Shown here: positions 50,700-59,977 of the stretch, piece by piece
Layout: every line of letters starts with the position of its first letter
How positions within the stretch are numbered: the stretch's first letter is position 1
NCBI GenBank assembly: GCA_044347755.1
Contig: JBIKUE010000001.1
Coordinates: 62,001 to 126,000, forward strand
Reading direction: 5' to 3'
DNA length: 64,000 nt
Source: M3007 sp044347755
GTDB lineage: Bacteria; Bacteroidota; Bacteroidia; Chitinophagales; Saprospiraceae
Position numbers and translations under genes: made by a program
Notes under the pieces: generated by a model
Databases searched by the model: none
Seen by the model: only the letters and a program-made list of their open reading frames with translations
Told to the model about the DNA's origin: nothing

Positions 50700-50870
50700 A
50701 TCCCTACCAGTCCAAAACTGCTGCTGGAAGTTTAAGGTTTGAACGCGTTTGATGTATGCCATCCAAAATGGCCAGCTTAAACCTTTCTGAATCACTAACC
50801 ATTGCCCTTAGTGGAAGCATTTCTTCAATTTATTATCGAACGAATGGTAAACGGTTATATGATGCGGATA

Positions 50871-51869
50871 TCAGGCCGTTAAGTGATACAAAACTAAAAT
50901 GTTGATCAGATACAATAAAAAAATGACTAATGTATCGATCCCAAGGATCCATTTTTTTTCCCGGGCCGGAAAGAGTAGCCCGATAATAGCAACGGCTGCC
51001 ATCATAACCACGAAAAATACTGAGCTCAAGTTGGCTTCAGAGGCATCCTTCAATAGATGTCCGGAGGTATAAAACAGGTCATCCAGGAACAGAATAAAGA
51101 TATTAAAAATATTACTGCCCAAAAGATTGCCAACAGCCATATCCGTAGCTCCAATTCGAATAGCGGCAAGCGAAACCGCTATTTCTGGTAATGACGTAGA
51201 AATGGCTAAAAACAACGTTCCTACAAAAGATTTTCCCAAACCTGTTGCCTCCGCAATGTGATCAGCAAAATAAGGCAGGGTGAGTGCGGCTGCTATGATG
51301 ATCAAGGCAAATCCGGCATATCGCATGATCACTGCCCGCAAACTGAGTGTAGGTGGATGGTCATGCATTGCTTCCTCTGAAACGGGATTAGCTTGCTGGT
51401 AGTTGTGCAATATTTTAACTGCCAAAAAATAAATACCTGCAAATGACAAACTGGTGATGCCGAGTGAAGGTGTGAGTATAATATCCGTATCCAGAAATAG
51501 TCCCAATCCTACCAATGCCATCAGCAACATCCCAAGGGCTCCTGCCAGGATATGGCTTTGTGAAACGCTACTCAAAATCGGGTTTTTCTTTGAGGTGAAC
51601 ATATCCATGATGGATAAAATTCCCAGGTTAAAGGCACAGCTTCCCAAAATATCGCCAACTGCAAGATCAGCGTTCCGAACAATCGTTACGGAGCTGATTC
51701 CAACCATCAATTCAGGAAGGGATGTTACTGCCGACATCAGAATCAGGCCCATAAATGCCTTTCCCATTCCGGTCATGTCGGCTAATAAATCGCCGTAATA
51801 TGAGAGCCGCTTGCCCGCAAAAAAAATAATGGTAGCGCAAATGGAGAATCCCGCAATAGAGGTGATCAT
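50871..51869 (-). CDS. Sodium/calcium exchanger family protein (CaxA/YrbG-like)
   Basis: The protein has 332 residues with 10-11 membrane segments in two inverted halves. Each half carries the alpha-repeat signature: MGLILMSAVTSLPELMVGIS in the first, and VGTLFLAISTSLPEIAVSLA in the second, each with the acidic residue that binds cation. A GDILGSCAFNLGILSIMD and a VGNLLGSNIFNIFIL segment follow them respectively. A soluble loop (about 155-170) lies between the halves. It exports Ca2+ in exchange for Na+ or a similar ion. It stands alone between the susD terminator and the giant surface protein. Confidence 0.93.
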   Translation of the reverse strand: MITSIAGFSICATIIFFAGKRLSYYGDLLADMTGMGKAFMGLILMSAVTSLPELMVGISSVTIVRNADLAVGDILGSCAFNLGILSIMDMFTSKKNPILSSVSQSHILAGALGMLLMALVGLGLFLDTDIILTPSLGITSLSFAGIYFLAVKILHNYQQANPVSEEAMHDHPPTLSLRAVIMRYAGFALIIIAAALTLPYFADHIAEATGLGKSFVGTLFLAISTSLPEIAVSLAAIRIGATDMAVGNLLGSNIFNIFILFLDDLFYTSGHLLKDASEANLSSVFFVVMMAAVAIIGLLFPAREKKWILGIDTLVIFLLYLINILVLYHLTA

Positions 51870-51918
51870 GCCCTAAAAGCAGTTCGTTTTGTTAATTCAA
51901 GAGGTATGAGATCAATGT

Positions 51919-51994
51919 AAAGGCGGTCTCACAAGGGAATGTAGAAATACAGTAGCTAAAATTACTGTTTTGTACCCACTTGCGAAACCGCCTC
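51919..51994 (-). terminator. Nested hairpin after the giant T9SS substrate gene
   Basis: An outer imperfect stem (AGGCGGT... at 51921-51937 with CCCACTTG...ACCGCCT at 51975-51993) encloses an inner ACAGTA/TACTGT stem (51949-51954, 51963-51968). On the minus strand it follows the stop at 52038 by about 45 nt and is followed by TTTACATT. Confidence 0.6.
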
Positions 51995-52037
51995 TACAAT
52001 TTTGAAGAAAAAGGAGTGACAGACTCTACTGTTTTTA

Positions 52038-55000
52038 TTACCGAATTACGGTCACATCTCCTTTAAACAACACCTTTTCACCATCGATAAATTGTATCAC
52101 CGCAGCGTAAACATAAACACCTGGATTCACTTTCTGACCTTTAAAGGTTCCATCCCACCCATAAGCAGGGTCGTTTGGCTGGAACCTCCTGTGTTCCATC
52201 ACAGCTTCTCCCCAACGATCGTAAATGAGAAAGGATTCTACGAATTCCACATCCCGATCGGCATAGATGTGAAGGATTGGGTCAATATCACCATCAGGTT
52301 TGAAAACATTTGGAATATACACCTGATATGGTCGGTTCACTTGCACTAAAATACGGTCCTGGCCCACACATCCATTGCTGTCCGTTACGGTTACGCCCAG
52401 TTGAACAGATCTCCAGGGTAAAAAATGCTGGAAAGGTTGGCCAACAGCAGTCTCATCCATTAGCGGCGCCCATACAATCTCCAAATCGCCAGGAGGTACA
52501 CTGGTTTGCAGGAAAATATGGGCTGAATCGGCTAATTGAAGCAGCAGATCAGCTCCTAAGGAAGCTATAATTGCCGGAGGTTCTGTAATGGTAAGCGTAT
52601 CTGTTGTGCTTTCGCAGCCATTGGCATCTTGTAGTGTAATCGTATAATCACCGGCAGCCAATTCGCTGAATACGGGGCTGCTACTGAAATTAAGACCGTC
52701 CAGCGAATATAAAACCGGTGGATTCGAGGTTTGTACTCCTGTTACAGCAACAGAACCATTCTCCTCTCCATTACAACGAATATTTCTGGATACCGCACCT
52801 GTTACCACTGGCACCTCGTTGTCTTCTGTAACGGATACGATGTCTGAGTCAGTACATCCTTCCGGGCTGGTAACCTGAAGGGTATAATCGCCACCTTCCT
52901 TTACCTGGAACAGACGGTTTGTACTAAGCGTATCGCCATTTAGTATCCAGAGGTAGGCGCCTGTGCTGGTGCCGGACCCACCAATAGTAACGGCCGGCAG
53001 ATTACAGTTCAGGGTTTGATCTGCACCGGCATCTGCATTTGGTTGCGGATGAATGGTGATGCTAACAGAAACCTCATCGTTTGTACATGGGGCAGCACCC
53101 GTAACCACATAACGGAAGGTGTAAACACCGGCATTTTGATTTCCGGTTTGGAAGGTGCCATTCAAAGCATTAAAAGCTCCAGCCTGTGATGGCGAGGCTG
53201 AAGTTTCCTGCCAGGCGCCTCCGGTATCAGCGCCAAGGAGCAGACTGGAAAGGTTGACAAGATTGCCAGTGCCTTTGCAAAAGGCAAGCGCCGGTCCCGG
53301 AGAACCAGCTTCTACCGGCTGATTTACGGTAATAGTTGCCATGTCCGTCAGGGCAGACAGGCAATTGGGTAATGTACCGTCTGTTACCTGCACTAAGGTG
53401 TAAGTACTTGTAGAAGAAGGGCTAACTTCTACTGTGACGATTTGTGGACCGGTTAATACGAGGCTGTTGGCAGTGTTATTTTCCTGATAAGTAACGGTTA
53501 GTGGATATGTGCCTGTTCCCTGAAATGAAAGCGTGCTGCTTTCTCCCTGACAAATAGTGGCATCGCCAGTTAGTGTGGCGTTTGGTAGTGGTTTCCATTG
53601 AACCGGAGCACCAGGAGTAACGGATAAACACAGGTCGTTCAGGTCCACATTGCCTCCGTTGTTATTGCCGGCGATGGCTGAGATATAATAGGTAACGCCC
53701 GTTTGCAGACCAGGGGTAAAATTGAATGTCGGCAGGCTGTTCGTTGCATAAACTGTTCCCACTGCTGCTCCTGAGCCATTGTGCAGGATAAACTGTACCA
53801 AATCATTGGCATCCAATGTGGCATCATTATTCCAGTTTGCAGTAGCAGGACTACCTGCGCAGAAAATGGCAGGGTTTGTGGTCATGGTGCCTGCACTTGT
53901 GGCGCAATCACAGTTTTCCACTCCTGAAACCAACGGACTTTCACAGCCGTTTGCATCAGATAGTACGAATGAGTAGGTAGCGTTGTTGGGTAAGGGTAAA
54001 GAACTGAAATTGTTCCCGTTAAAGTTTCCGGTCAGGCCACTAACAGCATAAGGCGCCAAACCATTGTTTGCCGTAAAATTGACCACATATTCCGTGTTGG
54101 TGCCATCACAAAGTTCATTGATCTGGTTAACCTGTGGCAGAGCGTTGAATTGAATACTTACCTGGTCGGCGGAAGTACAGTTTCCATTGGCAAGCATCCA
54201 CTCAAATACATAGATTCCGGTTACAGATACATTAACTGGACTGTTTGGGTCGGTATTTTGTTGAAAGGTTGAGGTTCCAGGTCCTGAAACTTGTGACCAT
54301 AAGCCGTCAAAAGTACTGTTTCCGGCTTGTAAGTCAATTGTTTGTCCGCAAATAGCTGCGTTGGCACCTGCATTGGGGTTTGGATTTTCCAGCCACACTA
54401 CCGGCTGGCCTGGCGCTACTGAGAAACAAGGATCATTAGGATCAGGAAACCCGCTTGCCGGGTTTCCTGCTACCAGTGAAATATAGTAGGTAGTGCCAAA
54501 TTGCATCTGGCCAGCCAGAAAAGAGAACTGACCAGTGGTATTTTGGGCAAAAACCTGTCCTAAGGTGGGGCCGGTACCATTGTGTAATACAAATGCCGTA
54601 ATATCATTGCCATCTAATGTTGCATTGCCATTGGCTATGGCGGTGACCGTTTGACCTTGACAAGCGGTTAGGGCTTGAACTGCCATGGTACCTGCATCTG
54701 TGGCGCAGTTACAACTAAATGCTCCGTTTATCTGAGGTATGGAACAGCCATTGGCGTCCACCACAGTAAAGGAATAAGAATCGCCATTTGCGAAACTAAC
54801 CGATGTGAAACTAGCGCCTGCAATACTCTGGCCATTCACTTCATATGGCGCCGTGCCTCCAGATATTTCTAAAGTAACGGTAAAGTTTTGATTGCTGGCA
54901 TCGCAGACTCGTGTGAGGTCATCAAGAACCGGAGATTCATGGAATTGTAACACTACCTGATCTGTGCCAATACATCCATTTTGAGCAAGCGTCCAGGTAA

Positions 55001-58000
55001 GGGTATAATCGCCAAATACACTGGAAGTGGCAGAAGTAACTGGTAATTGATTGTTACCAAGTGAAAGAGACCCGCCAGGGGGCGTTGTGCTTACAGACCA
55101 TTGGCCGGTGCTTCCTGCCGGCAGATTTGCCAATAAACCCAATAAGGTGCCACATGTGGATTGATCTAATCCGGCCTCAGCAATTGGGTTTTCATAAAAA
55201 ACCACCGGCTGCCCCGAAGACACTGCTAAACAGGGGTCCTGAAGGTTCAAATTGCCAGCTACTACATTACCTACTACAAACGACACATAATAGGTAGTTC
55301 CATAGGTCATTCCGGGTAAAAAACTAAATGAACCACTTGTGTTTTGATCAAACACCTGTCCCAAACTTGGGCCAGACAGTGTATGCAACACATAGGCAGC
55401 AGTATCATTGCCGTCTAATATTTCCCCACCTAAATGTATGGCATTAATACTTCCGCCTTCGCAAGTAGTTAGCGTAGTGTTTTCCATTTGCCCTGCTACA
55501 GAAGAACACAGACAAGCGAATGTTCCGGTCAAAGGGAGTGATGTACATCCAGCGCTGTCTGTAACGAGGTAAGTATAGGTATCATTGTTTGGAATAAAAG
55601 CTGACTGATAACTCGCGCCGGAACCAGAGCCTGCAGGCGTTCCGGTAACAGTGTATCCGGGTGTACCACCCAAAATATTGAAAGAGACACTGAAGTTTTC
55701 GTTAGCTGCATCACAGGTATGCTGAATGTCCAGTGTTTGAGGGGTGGCGTTAAAATCCAGTACCAGGGTATCGCTATCTGTACATCCATTGTTATTCAGG
55801 TTCCAGCTAAGGGTAAAAATACCATAGCCGGAGGCCGTTACGCCAGTGTTTGGATTTTGGTTACCTGATATTTGCAAGGTGTCAGGAAGCGGAGCATTCA
55901 GTACATTCCATTGGCCAAGTCCAACGCCAGGACTGGCAGATAGCAATAGGGTGAGGCCGCAGGTGTCTTGATCCAGACCTGCATTCGCAACCGGAATTTC
56001 CAGAAATACAACAGGTTGACCCTGTGAAACGGATAAACACGGATCGGAGGGATCAGGAAAGCCTCCGAGATTATTTCCGGCAACCAATGAGATATAATAA
56101 GTCTGACCGTACACCATTCCAGGTTGGAACCCGAATGTGCCGGTTTGATTTTGAGCCACAACAGGAGGTGTAAGTGTTGTGCCTGATCCACTATGCAATA
56201 CATAAGCGGTAACATCGTTTCCATCCAGCGTTTGCCCCCCCAGATGTGTAGCCGTAACGGTTTGGTTTTCACAGGCTTGTAAAGGTGTCAATTCCATTTG
56301 GCCGGCGCCGGTAGCACAGGAGCAGTTGAAAGAGCCCATTAGCGTATCAGAAATGCATCCAAGACTATCGGTAATTTGGAAATTGAACAGGTTGCCGCTG
56401 GGAATAGGTAGTGAGTTAAATACACCGTTGGTAACCAAACCTCCAGGGATGGTGTATGGTGGTGCCCCGCCGTTTACAGAAAAGGTAATGGTATAATTGG
56501 TGTTGGTGCTATCACAAACGTGTGTGAGTTGCCCGAAGGCGGGTTGAGAAACACCTACTTGAATACAACGGTAAGAAGACGTTCCACAAGCATTTACAGA
56601 GGCTGCGCATATTTGTCCGGCTATGTTGCTGTTCCAGGCCACCAAAATGGTGCTTCCGTTACTATTGCCAATAATGGTAACTCCCTGAGGTACCGTCCAT
56701 GTATAGGAATTGGCTCCGGTTACAAGCGCCGCTGAAAACTGTACGGTGTCTCCCAGGCAAACGGTTGAAGGGCCGTTAACAGATGCCGGAGCCAGGGGGG
56801 GGGCTCCATTGTCGATGATGGAAATTGAGGTCGAATCACAGCAAAAGGCCCCGCCACCAGTCCGGCAAACCCTAAGGGTATAGGTCCCAGCTTCATCCAC
56901 CAATACATTAATATTGGAGTTTGATCCCACAATATGCCCTCCATTGGATGCTGTCCATAAATAAGTGACTGTTCCACCGGTACTTGATCCTGCACCAGTA
57001 ATGGTAATAGACGGAGTGTTGCAATCCAATTGCCCGTTTGGGCTTGCTATGGCCAATACTGGCAAGACTTGCAGGTTAAGGATAACCAAACTGTCACATC
57101 CATATTCTGTTTGTAAATTTTCCTGATATACACCAGGGAAGCAACGATCTTCGAATCCAGGAGTGGTAGCGCAGTCTCCATTACAAATTACTTCGTTCAG
57201 GTTGGTAAGTGCTGGCTGGTGAACTGTTAAGAATAGTGTAGCTGTATATTGACAACCTTGAGCTGTTGTAATCGTTCTTACATAAGTTCCTGATTGACAG
57301 TAGCTTGCATTAAAAAAAGAGTAGCATTCCGGAGCACATATTTCCACGTACTCTTCCACATCTGGTGGCGCAGTGTTGATGGTTACCTGAACACAATTCC
57401 CACTCACATCACCACAAAATGGTGGGCTACCACCTTCAAGTTGGTTGGAAAGTTGTGTTGTGGTTAGTGATCCGTTCGGCGCAGGAATATCACCTTCCTG
57501 CGCAGTAAAGTAGGATAGTCCACAAACGTTATAGGTTCCAGGGTCATATCCGGTCAGGTCCGGGCCTGGTTCATATGCAAGAATAACTCCTCCGGCTCCG
57601 CTAACAATGTAGGTATAAGAGTATTCCCCGGCTGGTGGCGCTACCAGTGGGGGAGTATAAGTAGGCGGTAGATTCAAATTCAGGTTACTGCTGCCCTGGC
57701 AGGCCGTAACATTTGGTTGTTCGAGATTGCCAGCCTGAGCTGCGCAGGAAAAACAAGAAATACCTGAAGGGTCGCAAAAAATGATCTCGTAATCGTAAAA
57801 GTTACCAACGTCGTTGCCCTGACCATCCACAACTGTTAGTGTCCAGGTTCCGTCTACAGGGCCTGAGTTGAAGTTCTCGAGGCATCCGGCATTGGGATAA
57901 TAACTTCCGGAATAGAAATTACCTATCCCCCAGTTTTGGTTATTATCCCACTGGTCAGCAAATCCGGGATCCGGGTTCGCCTGGTCATTACACGGAACAA

Positions 58001-58343
58001 ATGATATGTCCCATTCTGTACCATCGGTTGCGCCAAAAAAGCCTATCGGCCCAATAAGGGTTACCGATTGGCCAGCTGGTGAGGTTAAGGTGATGGAAAG
58101 GTCACCGATATATTCATGATCCAAGTGCATGGTTACTCCACACACACCCTGGCCATTTTGGCCCAAAGTGGGATTGTCGGCGCCCATAACATTGATCAGA
58201 AAATCCCCCTGAAAGTTATCCGGCATAAACTGAGGGCAGTTGGTGCATCCGCAGCCCTGAGCGATTAATGTGCTTGTTTGACTCCCCATTAAAATCAGTC
58301 CTGCCAGCGTAATTAATTCAATAATGGTTTTCCCTTTGCGCAT
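52038..58343 (-). CDS. Giant T9SS-secreted repeat protein with P-domain and gliding-motility C-terminal domain
   Basis: The protein has about 2101 residues from the ATG at 58343 (MRKGKTIIELITLAGLILMG signal peptide). An ATG at 58358 and a TTG at 58496 are possible earlier starts. A proprotein-convertase-like P-domain spans about 45-190 (YIGDLSITLTSPAGQSVTLI, GTWTLTVVDGQGNDVGNFYD). PKD/SprB-like domains follow. Three copies of a module of about 268 residues start near 674, 944 and 1211, and a partial fourth near 1478. Each opens CxCAT/S-AG and contains LDGND-YVLH, TYYISLVAGN and a later CD-N-FTV segment. More SprB-like repeats precede the T9SS sorting domain (PNVFKPDGDIDPILHIYADR, YDRWGEAV, WDGTFKGQKVNPGVYVYA). 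It is expected on the cell surface as an adhesin or matrix component. Confidence 0.93.
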   Translation of the reverse strand: MRKGKTIIELITLAGLILMGSQTSTLIAQGCGCTNCPQFMPDNFQGDFLINVMGADNPTLGQNGQGVCGVTMHLDHEYIGDLSITLTSPAGQSVTLIGPIGFFGATDGTEWDISFVPCNDQANPDPGFADQWDNNQNWGIGNFYSGSYYPNAGCLENFNSGPVDGTWTLTVVDGQGNDVGNFYDYEIIFCDPSGISCFSCAAQAGNLEQPNVTACQGSSNLNLNLPPTYTPPLVAPPAGEYSYTYIVSGAGGVILAYEPGPDLTGYDPGTYNVCGLSYFTAQEGDIPAPNGSLTTTQLSNQLEGGSPPFCGDVSGNCVQVTINTAPPDVEEYVEICAPECYSFFNASYCQSGTYVRTITTAQGCQYTATLFLTVHQPALTNLNEVICNGDCATTPGFEDRCFPGVYQENLQTEYGCDSLVILNLQVLPVLAIASPNGQLDCNTPSITITGAGSSTGGTVTYLWTASNGGHIVGSNSNINVLVDEAGTYTLRVCRTGGGAFCCDSTSISIIDNGAPPLAPASVNGPSTVCLGDTVQFSAALVTGANSYTWTVPQGVTIIGNSNGSTILVAWNSNIAGQICAASVNACGTSSYRCIQVGVSQPAFGQLTHVCDSTNTNYTITFSVNGGAPPYTIPGGLVTNGVFNSLPIPSGNLFNFQITDSLGCISDTLMGSFNCSCATGAGQMELTPLQACENQTVTATHLGGQTLDGNDVTAYVLHSGSGTTLTPPVVAQNQTGTFGFQPGMVYGQTYYISLVAGNNLGGFPDPSDPCLSVSQGQPVVFLEIPVANAGLDQDTCGLTLLLSASPGVGLGQWNVLNAPLPDTLQISGNQNPNTGVTASGYGIFTLSWNLNNNGCTDSDTLVLDFNATPQTLDIQHTCDAANENFSVSFNILGGTPGYTVTGTPAGSGSGASYQSAFIPNNDTYTYLVTDSAGCTSLPLTGTFACLCSSVAGQMENTTLTTCEGGSINAIHLGGEILDGNDTAAYVLHTLSGPSLGQVFDQNTSGSFSFLPGMTYGTTYYVSFVVGNVVAGNLNLQDPCLAVSSGQPVVFYENPIAEAGLDQSTCGTLLGLLANLPAGSTGQWSVSTTPPGGSLSLGNNQLPVTSATSSVFGDYTLTWTLAQNGCIGTDQVVLQFHESPVLDDLTRVCDASNQNFTVTLEISGGTAPYEVNGQSIAGASFTSVSFANGDSYSFTVVDANGCSIPQINGAFSCNCATDAGTMAVQALTACQGQTVTAIANGNATLDGNDITAFVLHNGTGPTLGQVFAQNTTGQFSFLAGQMQFGTTYYISLVAGNPASGFPDPNDPCFSVAPGQPVVWLENPNPNAGANAAICGQTIDLQAGNSTFDGLWSQVSGPGTSTFQQNTDPNSPVNVSVTGIYVFEWMLANGNCTSADQVSIQFNALPQVNQINELCDGTNTEYVVNFTANNGLAPYAVSGLTGNFNGNNFSSLPLPNNATYSFVLSDANGCESPLVSGVENCDCATSAGTMTTNPAIFCAGSPATANWNNDATLDANDLVQFILHNGSGAAVGTVYATNSLPTFNFTPGLQTGVTYYISAIAGNNNGGNVDLNDLCLSVTPGAPVQWKPLPNATLTGDATICQGESSTLSFQGTGTYPLTVTYQENNTANSLVLTGPQIVTVEVSPSSTSTYTLVQVTDGTLPNCLSALTDMATITVNQPVEAGSPGPALAFCKGTGNLVNLSSLLLGADTGGAWQETSASPSQAGAFNALNGTFQTGNQNAGVYTFRYVVTGAAPCTNDEVSVSITIHPQPNADAGADQTLNCNLPAVTIGGSGTSTGAYLWILNGDTLSTNRLFQVKEGGDYTLQVTSPEGCTDSDIVSVTEDNEVPVVTGAVSRNIRCNGEENGSVAVTGVQTSNPPVLYSLDGLNFSSSPVFSELAAGDYTITLQDANGCESTTDTLTITEPPAIIASLGADLLLQLADSAHIFLQTSVPPGDLEIVWAPLMDETAVGQPFQHFLPWRSVQLGVTVTDSNGCVGQDRILVQVNRPYQVYIPNVFKPDGDIDPILHIYADRDVEFVESFLIYDRWGEAVMEHRRFQPNDPAYGWDGTFKGQKVNPGVYVYAAVIQFIDGEKVLFKGDVTVIR

Positions 58344-58610
58344 GTAATGATGTGTCATCCAAATAAAATTTGCAGATTGAATGATTTTTCGAATAATATT
58401 TTTTGGGCGAGGCAATAAACTCTCCGAAGCCAATATTGTTTTGGTTGGATCTATTGTATCGCCTGACACAAGATATTCAGGTTGTTGAATTCGCAAATCA
58501 AAAGGTACGTTTAATCTTTAAGAGGCTGATCTAAACGTATACGCTGCCTTCTAATAATAGGAGAACATGGGTTTAAACCCAACGTCAGGGTGCAAAAAAG
58601 ATTAGCTGGC

Positions 58611-59972
58611 TCACCTCAATTGTTCACCTTTTTTGGCAAGCCCTTGATCATAAGGCGATTTTAAAAAAGGATTCAATACCAATGCAAGGAGCAGGAGCGT
58701 TAGTGGGTATGCGAGCCCTACAAATGGCATTAATGTAGCATGGATTAACAAATGGGTTTTCAGAAATTCAGTAAGCAGGGGGGTGACGCCGCCAAGTACA
58801 CCATTTCCAACATTATGGGTAAATCCCATACTCGTGTATCGTGTTCTGCCGGAAAAAAATTCCATGACATAGATGCCCATTGGACCGTATACTAAAGCGC
58901 TTGCAATGGTGTTGATCCAGGTTAGGCCTATGAATAAAAGTAAAACGGATCCATCGATTCCATGCGGAGTGCTCAAATGGCTAGGGTTGCCGTAATGATG
59001 GAAAAGCCAAAATGAAACAGGAATGGATATAGCACCCAGGCAAAGGCCAGAATAGATTACTTTTCTTCTGCCATATTGGTCACTCCACTTACCTGCCCAT
59101 TGAAAAAAAGGCGCTCCCAGTAGTAAGGCAGTGGCTAAAATGATCAGACTGATATGTTCTTCAAGCTTGACTGTACGTTGCAGAAAATACAGCGTTACGA
59201 ATTGAGCCGTTTGCATCAGGGTACTTTGCGCGGCGTTTCCTCCAAATATGATACTCAGTATGGTACGCCAATTTCGGAGTGAACCTAACGATTCTTTAAC
59301 AGGAGCCTTTGATAAGCCACCGCTGGATTTAAGTTGGGTAAACTCAGGGGTTTCTTCCATTTTTCTCCGGATCAAATAGGAAAACACCACCAATACAGCA
59401 CTGGTTAAAAAAGGAATTCGCCAACCCCATGCCTGGAAATCGGCCGGTGGCATCAGTGATTGAATCCCTATGACCACGGAAAGGCAAAGCAACAGCCCGA
59501 TGGGAACCGTGGCTTGAATGAATCCGGTATAATACCCCTTCTTATCCTCAGGAGCATTTTCTGCAACATAAATTATGGCTCCGGAATATTCTCCACTCAA
59601 CGCAAATCCCTGTATAAGTCTGAGTGCCAACAGAAAAAATGGAGCCCACCAGCCTATTTGTTCAAAGGTTGGCAGTAATCCTATCAAAAAAGTGGCGCCA
59701 CCCATCAATAACAATGACAACAGGAAGGAACGTTTCCGTCCCTTCCTGTCGCCTAAACTGCCAAAAAATAATGATCCAAGTGGACGTACAAAAAAGGAAG
59801 AGCCTACAATGGCCAGTGTTTCCAGAAAGTATACGCTTTCCCCTCCTGGAAACAACTGATTGCTCAATACCTTGGCCAAAATAATGGCCAGATAGAGATC
59901 ATACCATTCCAGCAAAGTGCCTACGGCTGAGGCCGCAAGAGCCAGACGCATTTTCCCGGTATCCTGGCTCAT
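58611..59972 (-). CDS. MFS transporter, metabolite:H+ symporter type
   Basis: The protein has 453 residues and 12 predicted membrane segments. The N-terminus ALAASAVGTLLEWYDLYLAI and the loop GSLGDRKGRKRSFLLSLLLM are typical of the metabolite:H+ symporter branch (ProP, KgtP, ShiA). RLIQGFALSGEYSGAIIYVA in the fifth segment also fits. These carriers import organic acids, betaine or similar compounds with protons. The substrate is not deducible. It begins 5 bp after the ABC-permease/M1 gene, so it is probably in that operon. The 267-bp gap downstream (58344-58610) holds no gene I recognise, only a short GGGTTTAAACCC palindrome. Confidence 0.92.
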   Translation of the reverse strand: MSQDTGKMRLALAASAVGTLLEWYDLYLAIILAKVLSNQLFPGGESVYFLETLAIVGSSFFVRPLGSLFFGSLGDRKGRKRSFLLSLLLMGGATFLIGLLPTFEQIGWWAPFFLLALRLIQGFALSGEYSGAIIYVAENAPEDKKGYYTGFIQATVPIGLLLCLSVVIGIQSLMPPADFQAWGWRIPFLTSAVLVVFSYLIRRKMEETPEFTQLKSSGGLSKAPVKESLGSLRNWRTILSIIFGGNAAQSTLMQTAQFVTLYFLQRTVKLEEHISLIILATALLLGAPFFQWAGKWSDQYGRRKVIYSGLCLGAISIPVSFWLFHHYGNPSHLSTPHGIDGSVLLLFIGLTWINTIASALVYGPMGIYVMEFFSGRTRYTSMGFTHNVGNGVLGGVTPLLTEFLKTHLLIHATLMPFVGLAYPLTLLLLALVLNPFLKSPYDQGLAKKGEQLR

Positions 59973-59977
59973 GATCT

